In this document: one piece after another, positions 16,304 through 22,460 of the stretch | How the letters are laid out: every line of letters begins with the position of its first letter | Numbering within the stretch: position 1 is the first letter of the stretch | From: Ramlibacter ginsenosidimutans | GTDB taxonomy: Bacteria > Pseudomonadota > Gammaproteobacteria > Burkholderiales > Burkholderiaceae_C | Strand: one strand, 5' to 3' | Assembly (NCBI RefSeq): GCF_042678185.1 | Contig: NZ_JBHUDQ010000016.1 | Length of the DNA: 64,000 nt | The notes under the pieces: generated by a model | Database searches by the model: none | What the model saw: the letters and a program-made list of their open reading frames with translations, nothing else | What the model was told of the DNA's origin: nothing | Position numbers and translations under genes: made by a program

Positions 16304-16898
16304 GCGGACCGGTTGGTCCTGCCTGTTCGCCTGCCTGCTGTTCCTGTTCGGCGCCGTCACGCCGGCGTGGTCGCAGGTCAACCCGGCGGAAGTGACGCAG
16401 CTGTACGTCGAACGCACCGACGAAGGCATCCTGCTGAGCGCGACGGTGCACTTCGACCTGCCCGAGGTGGTCCAGGACGCGCTGGCCAAGGGCATCCCGA
16501 TGTACTTCGTCGCCGAGGCGGCGATCTACCGCGACCGCTGGTACTGGTACGACAAGCGCGTGGCCTTCGCCACCCGCCACATGCGCCTGGCCTACCAGCC
16601 GCTGACGCGGCGCTGGCGCCTGCAGGTCTCGCCGACGCCGATCGGCAACTCCGGCATCGTCCTCGGGCAGATGTTCGACACCCAGGAGGAGGCGCTCGCA
16701 GCGGTGCAGCGCATCTCGCGCTGGCGCATCGCCGATTCTTCCGAGGTGGACCCCGACGCAACGCATAACATCGACTTCCGCTTCCGCCTGGACGTGTCGC
16801 AACTGCCCCGTCCGTTCCAGATCGGCGCCGTCGGCGAAGCGGAGTGGATCATCCTCGCAGTACGCAACCAGAGACTCGTCTTCGACCACCCCCGGTGA
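16296..16898 (+). CDS. DUF4390 domain protein, exported
   Basis: This protein of 200 residues has a clean signal peptide (MIERTGWSCLFACLLFLFGA, cleavage after AWS) and then a beta-rich body with YVERTDEGILLSATVHFDLP and the conserved RYWYW-like stretch RDRWYWYDKR. Proteins with this domain sit between rsmB and an NtrY kinase throughout the betaproteobacteria; their function is unknown. I chose the ATG at 16296, which overlaps the rsmB stop, because it gives the best signal peptide; ATGs at 16230 and 16278 are also in frame. Its stop overlaps the kinase start. Confidence 0.85.
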   Translation: MIERTGWSCLFACLLFLFGAVTPAWSQVNPAEVTQLYVERTDEGILLSATVHFDLPEVVQDALAKGIPMYFVAEAAIYRDRWYWYDKRVAFATRHMRLAYQPLTRRWRLQVSPTPIGNSGIVLGQMFDTQEEALAAVQRISRWRIADSSEVDPDATHNIDFRFRLDVSQLPRPFQIGAVGEAEWIILAVRNQRLVFDHPR

Positions 16899-19156
16899 AC
16901 CCGTCCCGCCCGCTCGCAGCGCCGCAGCGCAAGCTGATCGAAAGCTCGAAGGCCTGGCGCTGGGCGATCGCCGTCGGCATCACGGTGGCGGCCGGCATCG
17001 GCATCGTGCTGATGTTCCTGCTCACGCAGGCCACCAACAACCGCCAGTTCTACGAACGCAACTACGGCCGCCTGTTCGTGCTGAACATGGTCGTGGCCGC
17101 GGTGCTGCTGGCGGTGATCCTGTGGGTGTTCGTGCGGCTCGCCTCGCGCTTGCGGCGCGGCAAGTTCGGCAGCCGCCTGCTGGTGAAGCTGGCCGCGATC
17201 TTCACGCTGGTGGGCCTGGTGCCCGGCGTGCTGATCTACGTCGTGTCCTACCAGTTCGTCTCGCGCTCCATCGAGAGCTGGTTCGACGTCAAGGTCGAGG
17301 GCGCGCTGGACGCCGGCCTGAACCTCGGACGCAGCACGCTGGACACGCTGGCGGCCGACCTCGCCGGCAAGTCGCGCAGCGCGGCGGAGCGGCTGGCCGA
17401 GACGCCGGATGCGTCGGCCGGCCTCACTCTGGAGCGCATCCGCGAGCAACTCGGGGCGAGCGACGTCGTGTTGTGGAGCGGTTCCGGCCAGATGATCGCC
17501 AGCGCCGGCCAGTCGCGCTTCCAGCTGAACCCGGACCGGCCGACGCCGCAGCAGTTGCGCACCGTGCGAGCACAGCGGATGTTCACGGTGGTGGAGGGCC
17601 TCGACGACCCCGCCACCAGCAACAGCGCCCGCATCAAGGCCATCGTGCCGGTGCCGCAACCGAGCCTGGGCCTGCTTGCCGAATCGCGCTACCTGCAGGC
17701 CACCGTCGGCATCCCGCCCGCGCTGGTGGCCAACGCCCTGGCGGTGCAGGAGGCCTACCGCGAGTACCAGGAGCGTGCGCTGGCGCGGGAGGGCCTGCGG
17801 CGGATGTACATCGGCACGCTGACGCTGAGCCTGTTCCTGGCCGTGTTCGGTGCCGTGTTGCTGGCCATCATCCTGGGCAACCAGCTCGCGCGCCCGCTGC
17901 TGCTGCTGGCCGCCGGCGTGAGCGAGGTCGCCGCCGGCGACCTCTCGCCGAAGGCGGCGCTGCAGGGCAAGGACGAACTCGGTGGCCTCACGCGCTCGTT
18001 CGCCGACATGACGCAGCAGCTCGCCGATGCCCGCGCCGCGGTGGAACTGAGCATGGAGCAGGTGAGCGCGGCGCGCGCCAACCTGCAGACCATCCTGGAC
18101 AACCTCACCGCGGGCGTGATCGTGCTCGACCCGGACGGCCACATCCAGGCCTCCAACCCGGGAGCCTCGCGCATCCTGCGCATTCCGCTGGAGACGCTGC
18201 AGGGCAAGCGCCTCGCGCTGTTGCCGGGCCTGGAAACCTTCGGCACGGCGGTGCAGCAGCGCTTCGACGAGTTCGAAACCGAGACGCAGATCGTCGACCA
18301 CTGGCAGCAGTCCTTCGAACTGAACACCACGCGCGCCCCGGATACCCATGCCAACCTGGTGACGCTGGTGGTCCGCGGCGCCCAGATGCCCGGCGGCGCC
18401 CGCCTGCTGGTGCTGGACGACATCTCCGAGATCGTGTCGGCGCAGCGGGCGCAGGCCTGGGGCGAAGTCGCGCGCCGGCTCGCCCACGAGATCAAGAACC
18501 CGTTGACGCCGATCCAGCTGTCGGCCGAACGCCTGGAGATGAAGCTGGCCGACAAGCTGCCCGACGCCGAGCGCGCGCTGCTGGCCAAGTCCGTGCACAC
18601 CATCGTGGACCAGGTCGACTCGATGAAGCGGCTGGTCAACGAGTTCCGCGACTACGCGCGCCTGCCCGCGGCGGAGCTCAAGCCGGTGGACCTGAACGAG
18701 CTGGTCCACGACGTGCTGCACCTCTACGTCCGGGAAGGCGACGCCACGCGCGGAGCTGCGCAGGTGCCGGTGCGAGTGGAGCTCGACCCGGCCTGCCCGC
18801 GCATCCTGGGCGACCCTCAGCAGCTGCGCCAGGTGATCCACAACCTGCTGCAGAACGCGCAGGACGCCACGGAAGGGCGGCCCCATCCCGAGGTGGTGAT
18901 CCGCACGCAATGGAGCGAAGCATCCAAGCGCGTGCGCCTGCTGGTCTTAGACAACGGGACGGGCTTCCCCGACCACATCCTCAAGCGCGCGTTCGAGCCC
19001 TACGTGACCACCAAGGCGAAAGGGACGGGGCTCGGACTGGCCGTCGTGAAAAAAATCGCAGACGAGCATGCGGCGCGTATCGACTTGAAGAATCGAATGG
19101 CTGAGGGAGTGATCCAGGGGGCCCAAGTGTCGTTATCATTTGGAGTTGCGAGTTAA
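16895..19156 (+). CDS. NtrY-like membrane sensor histidine kinase
   Basis: This 753-residue kinase has several N-terminal membrane helices (about residues 25-120), a periplasmic loop, another helix near 305-330, a HAMP domain, a PAS domain (VIVLDPDGHIQASNPGA), a HisKA domain with phosphorylatable His in RRLAHEIKNPLTPIQ, and a HATPase domain with N box HNLLQNAQDA and G boxes DNGTGFP and GTGLGLAVVKK. The GTG start at 16895 overlaps the upstream stop (GTGA), which indicates coupling. It forms a two-component pair with the receiver protein 43 bases downstream. NtrY/NtrX pairs respond to nitrogen or redox state in other bacteria; the signal here is unknown. Confidence 0.9.
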   Translation: MNPSRPLAAPQRKLIESSKAWRWAIAVGITVAAGIGIVLMFLLTQATNNRQFYERNYGRLFVLNMVVAAVLLAVILWVFVRLASRLRRGKFGSRLLVKLAAIFTLVGLVPGVLIYVVSYQFVSRSIESWFDVKVEGALDAGLNLGRSTLDTLAADLAGKSRSAAERLAETPDASAGLTLERIREQLGASDVVLWSGSGQMIASAGQSRFQLNPDRPTPQQLRTVRAQRMFTVVEGLDDPATSNSARIKAIVPVPQPSLGLLAESRYLQATVGIPPALVANALAVQEAYREYQERALAREGLRRMYIGTLTLSLFLAVFGAVLLAIILGNQLARPLLLLAAGVSEVAAGDLSPKAALQGKDELGGLTRSFADMTQQLADARAAVELSMEQVSAARANLQTILDNLTAGVIVLDPDGHIQASNPGASRILRIPLETLQGKRLALLPGLETFGTAVQQRFDEFETETQIVDHWQQSFELNTTRAPDTHANLVTLVVRGAQMPGGARLLVLDDISEIVSAQRAQAWGEVARRLAHEIKNPLTPIQLSAERLEMKLADKLPDAERALLAKSVHTIVDQVDSMKRLVNEFRDYARLPAAELKPVDLNELVHDVLHLYVREGDATRGAAQVPVRVELDPACPRILGDPQQLRQVIHNLLQNAQDATEGRPHPEVVIRTQWSEASKRVRLLVLDNGTGFPDHILKRAFEPYVTTKAKGTGLGLAVVKKIADEHAARIDLKNRMAEGVIQGAQVSLSFGVAS

Positions 19157-19199
19157 CAACAGGACCTTTCACTGAGGCGGGTCCGAAGCAGAGAGGGCG

Positions 19200-19913
19200 A
19201 TGGCAAACATACTGGTGGTGGACGACGAACTCGGCATCCGGGATCTGTTGTCCGAAATCCTGAACGACGAAGGGCACACCGTCGAACTCGCGGAAAACGC
19301 AGCGCAGGCACGCGCGGCGCGGCAGCGAATGCGGCCGGACCTGGTGTTGCTCGACATCTGGATGCCCGACACGGACGGCGTGACGCTGCTGAAGGAGTGG
19401 TCCACGACGGGACTGCTCACGATGCCCGTGATCATGATGAGCGGGCACGCGACGATCGAGACGGCCGTCGAGGCCACGAAGATCGGCGCGCAGTCCTTCC
19501 TGGAGAAGCCGATCACCATGCAGAAACTGCTGAAGGCAGTGGAAGCGGGTCTCGCACGCAACTCCGGACAACCCGCTGCGGCCGTGCCCCTGCGCAAGCC
19601 CGGCATGGCGGGCGTGGTGCCGATGCCCCAGCCGGAGCTGACGGTGGAATCGGCCATGACCGGTGGCCAGACCATCCCGCCGGTGGTGGAGATGGGGCCG
19701 CAGGCCCGGCAGGTCTTCGAACTGGACAAGCCGCTGCGCGACGCGCGCGACGAGTTCGAGAAGTGCTACTTCGAGTTCCACCTGGCCAAGGAAGGCGGCT
19801 CGATGACGCGCGTCGCGGAGAAGACCGGCCTGGAACGCACGCACCTCTATCGCAAGCTCAAGCAACTGGGCGTGGACCTCTCGCGCGGCAAGCGCGAGCG
19901 CAACGCGGCCTGA
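19200..19913 (+). CDS. NtrX-like response regulator lacking the AAA+ domain
   Basis: The 237-residue product has a receiver domain (about 1-118) with the acidic pair DD near residue 9, phosphoacceptor Asp in LLDIWMPD, and a conserved Lys in LEKPI. A linker of roughly 60 residues rich in Pro and Gly follows, then a Fis-type helix-turn-helix at the C-terminus (MTRVAEKTGLERTHLYRKLKQLG). Canonical NtrX also has a sigma-54-activating AAA+ ATPase between these parts, and here it is absent with the frame intact. The regulator should bind DNA but cannot remodel sigma-54 polymerase. The start at 19200 follows a GAGAGGG; the partner is the kinase upstream. Confidence 0.88.
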   Translation: MANILVVDDELGIRDLLSEILNDEGHTVELAENAAQARAARQRMRPDLVLLDIWMPDTDGVTLLKEWSTTGLLTMPVIMMSGHATIETAVEATKIGAQSFLEKPITMQKLLKAVEAGLARNSGQPAAAVPLRKPGMAGVVPMPQPELTVESAMTGGQTIPPVVEMGPQARQVFELDKPLRDARDEFEKCYFEFHLAKEGGSMTRVAEKTGLERTHLYRKLKQLGVDLSRGKRERNAA

Positions 19914-19925
19914 CCTTGTCTTGCT

Positions 19926-19946
19926 CCCTCCCCCTCCGGGGGAGGG
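19926..19946 (+). terminator. GC hairpin after the NtrX-like gene
   Basis: CCCTCCCCC (19926-19934) pairs with GGGGGAGGG (19938-19946) around a TCC loop, 13 bases past the stop. There is no T-tract, so it may be an mRNA-stabilising or Rho-assisted end rather than a true intrinsic terminator. Confidence 0.5.
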
Positions 19947-20001
19947 CTGGGGTGGGGGCACGCGCGCGCACTGATGCCCGTCATGCAGCAGTGCGCACTC
20001 G

Positions 20002-20031
20002 GGAAGAGGGCCTCTTCCTCGCTGCTATAAT
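20002..20031 (+). promoter_or_regulatory. Promoter of tRNA-Phe with a palindrome at the -35 region
   Basis: A perfect TATAAT at 20026-20031 with an upstream TGC forms an extended -10, 13 bases before the tRNA. There is no good -35. Instead a 7-bp palindrome, GGAAGAG/CTCTTCC (20002-20018), lies where polymerase or a regulator would bind. The promoter call is firm; the palindrome's role is unknown. Confidence 0.65.
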
Positions 20032-20043
20032 CTGCCCTCTCAC

Positions 20044-20119
20044 GGCCCGGTAGCTCAGTTGGTAGAGCAGCGGATTGAAAATCCGCGTGTCGGTGGTTCG
20101 ATTCCGCCCCAGGCCACCA
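20044..20119 (+). tRNA. tRNA-Phe (anticodon GAA)
   Basis: This 76-base cloverleaf has anticodon GAA at 20077-20079, T loop TTCGATT and an encoded CCA end. The acceptor arm pairs GGCCCGG with CCAGGCC and so has a C5-A68 mismatch, with the other six pairs good. It marks the left edge of the accessory region; tRNA 3' ends are common integration sites. No second copy of its 3' end was found in the window. Confidence 0.96.
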
Positions 20120-20128
20120 GCATCCATG

Positions 20129-20163
20129 CGCCCCAGCGCCCGATCAGGGTTCTGGGGCGTTTC
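20129..20163 (+). terminator. Terminator after tRNA-Phe
   Basis: CGCCCCAG (20129-20136) pairs with CTGGGGCG (20152-20159) and is followed by TTTCT. The loop can pair further (GCCC with GGGT). It starts ten bases past the tRNA CCA end, as expected for a tRNA terminator. Confidence 0.75.
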
Positions 20164-20509
20164 TACAAAGCTGCGACGATTTCTACAATTCAGATGCAAT
20201 GCGTTTGAATGACGGTGTCCAACGCAGACGAGGGCACGTCGGCAGCTGACGAGCGGCTTTCTGCTTATGACCGTGGGCACTGGGGGCGCGTCGGAGCCGG
20301 CCGGGCACCGTTATCGCGAATCCTGCGGCTCCGTATGCCCATACGGGAAGTGAGTATGAGCTGACCAAACTGCGAATCTGCCTCTGTAAGATCTGGACTG
20401 CATCAAGAACGTCTAGGGTCTTCGTTGACAGGCCTGCAGCATGTCGCGGACACTTAAATGGCACAGACTGCTTTCTTGTCAGTTGATTCTGTGCGCGCGA
20501 GAAAGCCCC
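20164..20509 (+). other. Non-coding, lower-GC stretch at the island edge
   Basis: About 350 bases with visibly lower GC than the flanks. Long frames cross it on both strands but lack ribosome sites or protein-like composition. A 7-bp palindrome with a 2-base spacer, CCGTATG-CC-CATACGG, is at 20331-20346 and could be an operator. No integrase remnant or attachment-site repeat is visible. Confidence 0.4.
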
Positions 20510-20707
20510 ATGAAAAGTAGATCGCAGAAAGCGTTGAAGCACGCACAGGACCGAGTGCCTGCGCCTAGCCGTCACGCAGCCTTCAAATCTGCTGTTCGCC
20601 GAGTGTCGGCGTCTGGCCGCGCCGAATGCGTAGCTGACGCTCGTGTCGAGTTCGGCATCTTGCCGGTGGGAATGGAAGCCAAATCTATCGTCTGGCCGAA
20701 GCTCTGA
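20510..20707 (+). CDS. Small hypothetical protein upstream of the nucleotidyltransferase-like gene
   Basis: This possible 65-residue basic protein (MKSRSQKALKHAQDRVPAP...) ends 17 bases before the next gene. An AGAAAG lies about 8 bases before the ATG. I recognise no domain. Its size, charge and position are what one would expect of an antitoxin or small regulator partnered with the following gene, but nothing in the sequence proves that it is translated. Confidence 0.3.
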   Translation: MKSRSQKALKHAQDRVPAPSRHAAFKSAVRRVSASGRAECVADARVEFGILPVGMEAKSIVWPKL

Positions 20708-20724
20708 TGGCATGAGCGGGTAGG

Positions 20725-21588
20725 ATGAACGGCTCCATGGGCCGACTCATCGAGATAGTCAAAGAGCGAGGCATTTCCGCCTTCACTTACGACGACGTCA
20801 AGTTCGTCAGCAAGCCTCTATTCGCAAATCCTGAGCGCCTGATCCTAGTGGGAGGACAGGCTCTTGAGGTTTGGGGCGTCCTTCTGAAGGTTCCCCCACC
20901 CACCGGTGTCGCTCTCACCGAGGACACCGATTGGCTCGGCTCGAAGGACGATGCGAAGTGGCTCATTGAATCGTTGGGTCCAATCGCAAGCGACTTGCAG
21001 ATTCCCGACGTCACAGACCCAACGCCCAGTTCCGCTCTTGCATTCATTCAGAGGCAAGAGGAGCGGATATTGATGATGGACTTCATGAAGACCATTGTCG
21101 GCCCGGACGAGCACGCGATTCGGAAGCTCGCAGTGCAGGTTACTCTCATGGACGACGTGAAGCTTGCCATTCTTCATCCTCTTCACTGCCTGGAGAGTCG
21201 ATTGGGCAATCTGACCAGCATCCCCAGCAAGCGGGGTGGTAACGGTCCAATGCAAGCGAAGTGGGCGATGGACATCGCAAGAGAATTCATCCTTGGCATG
21301 GTCAGGTCGGGTCAACCCGCGGACGAAGTGCAGAAGGCTTGCAAGATGGTGAGCGGGCTCGTGGAGTCGAAGCAGAAAAGACACTACGCAAGGTACTGCC
21401 ACATACACTACGGGATCAATCCACTCGACGCGGTTCCCGCCGAGGCCGTTCAGTATGTCGGCGGAGGTTTTGAGAACGACGAATGGCCGCGCGTGATCGA
21501 ACGGGTTACACACAAATTGGCCAGTTGGCGCGAGATTGCGGCCCGTACACAGCCGCAATTGAAGAGCTCAGGTAGCAAGGTAACTTGA
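20725..21588 (+). CDS. Nucleotidyltransferase-like protein (AbiEii-like?)
   Basis: This 287-residue protein of uncertain function has the pattern LILVGGQALEVWG followed 25-30 residues later by TEDTDWLGS. This resembles the GG...(T)xDxD active site of the nucleotidyltransferase fold used by AbiEii/MNT-type toxins. An N-terminal segment (residues 5-30) looks like a winged-helix end, and an HPLHCLESRLGNL stretch follows. Its GC is lower than that of the flanks, which suggests transfer. An ATG at 20737 is an alternative start. It is convergent with the gasdermin operon, with 76 bases between stops. It may be a lone toxin, a tRNA-modifying defence effector, or unrelated cargo. Confidence 0.55.
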   Translation: MNGSMGRLIEIVKERGISAFTYDDVKFVSKPLFANPERLILVGGQALEVWGVLLKVPPPTGVALTEDTDWLGSKDDAKWLIESLGPIASDLQIPDVTDPTPSSALAFIQRQEERILMMDFMKTIVGPDEHAIRKLAVQVTLMDDVKLAILHPLHCLESRLGNLTSIPSKRGGNGPMQAKWAMDIAREFILGMVRSGQPADEVQKACKMVSGLVESKQKRHYARYCHIHYGINPLDAVPAEAVQYVGGGFENDEWPRVIERVTHKLASWREIAARTQPQLKSSGSKVT

Positions 21589-21664
21589 GTGGCCTCTTCG
21601 GGTCGTGCCATGAAAAGCGACCGAATACCCGCGCCTTCCTGAGCGCGATCGTCTCCGTTTCGCG

Positions 21665-22453
21665 CTACCCGAGATTCAGCAGTCCCTGCTCGTCCAGGAT
21701 GACGCTCTCGGGCTCCTTCCCGCCCGCCGCCATCGCCACCGAGCCTGCGGCGGTGTTCTCCAGCGAGAGCACGCCGTCCCGCACGCCGACGTCCAGGCAT
21801 TGGAATCCGAAGACGAGAGGCACCTTGCCCTCGTAGGTCACGGCGCTCGATCCAGCCACGTCGGCCTTGACTTCGACCTTCCCGCCAATCGTCTTCTGGA
21901 TCTCGGGCACCTGCACAGCCACCGACCCACCCTTGGCGTCCTTCGCCTCGACCCGGAACTTCGTTGCCTTCAGGGTGCGCGTGATCAGGTACAGCCGTCC
22001 GTTCCCGAGCACGTACTGCTGGATGATCTTGTTGTCGACATCGATGACTGCGTCGCGAAGGTACTGCCCGATTTCGAGAGGCGCCACCGCATCCCCGGTC
22101 ACGTCGGCATACTCGAAGGCGATCGTCTTGGCGAACTTGTACTGGCTCTGGACGCCCAGGTTGCCACCCATGCTGCCGATGATGGCTCCGAGGATGTTGA
22201 GCCCCAAGGCGGCCGACAAGTCGCTCGATCGCTGGCTGTTCACCGCTCCAGCTTTCTCGTTCGGCCGGATGGCCGGCAACTCACGGCGGGTTGCATCCGG
22301 CGCGACCAGCTGATCGAGGCTACCAAGTTGTTGCGCATCGCCGTTCTGCACGCCGATCAACTGCAGCGGTGCGATGCCTTCCCGCGGCAGGCGAACGACG
22401 TTGTAGCCGAGCTTCTTCAGGAACTTGGTGGACGAGTCGATGCAGATTCCCAT
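21665..22453 (-). CDS. Bacterial gasdermin (bGSDM), predicted pore-forming defence effector
   Basis: The 262-residue product has the features I know for bacterial gasdermins: a Cys close to the N-terminus (MGIC, Cys4), the site of palmitoylation in this family; the opening motif FLKKLGYNVVRLPREGIAPLQ; a hydrophobic Gly/Ala-rich segment (ALGLNILGAIIGSMGG, about residues 82-97); beta-rich central strands; the closing strand PLVFGFQCLDVGV; and a small-residue linker (about 232-247) leading to a short C-terminal peptide (ESVILDEQGLLNLG). In characterised members that tail holds the protein inactive until a protease cuts it, after which the N-terminal part oligomerises into membrane pores. The gene lies 7 bases downstream of an LRR-CHAT protease, the classic context. 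It was recognised by sequence memory without a profile search. Confidence 0.85.
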   Translation of the reverse strand: MGICIDSSTKFLKKLGYNVVRLPREGIAPLQLIGVQNGDAQQLGSLDQLVAPDATRRELPAIRPNEKAGAVNSQRSSDLSAALGLNILGAIIGSMGGNLGVQSQYKFAKTIAFEYADVTGDAVAPLEIGQYLRDAVIDVDNKIIQQYVLGNGRLYLITRTLKATKFRVEAKDAKGGSVAVQVPEIQKTIGGKVEVKADVAGSSAVTYEGKVPLVFGFQCLDVGVRDGVLSLENTAAGSVAMAAGGKEPESVILDEQGLLNLG

Positions 22454-22460
22454 GATGACC

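Noticed and set aside
20044..20119. Attachment-site duplication of the tRNA-Phe 3' end near 28 kb
   Set aside because: I searched both strands of 28.0-28.5 kb by eye for the last 20 bases of the tRNA and found none.
20183..20713. Minus-strand frame of 176 aa in the island edge
   Set aside because: No ribosome site, composition unlike a protein, and it overlaps the tRNA terminator and the plus-strand small frame.
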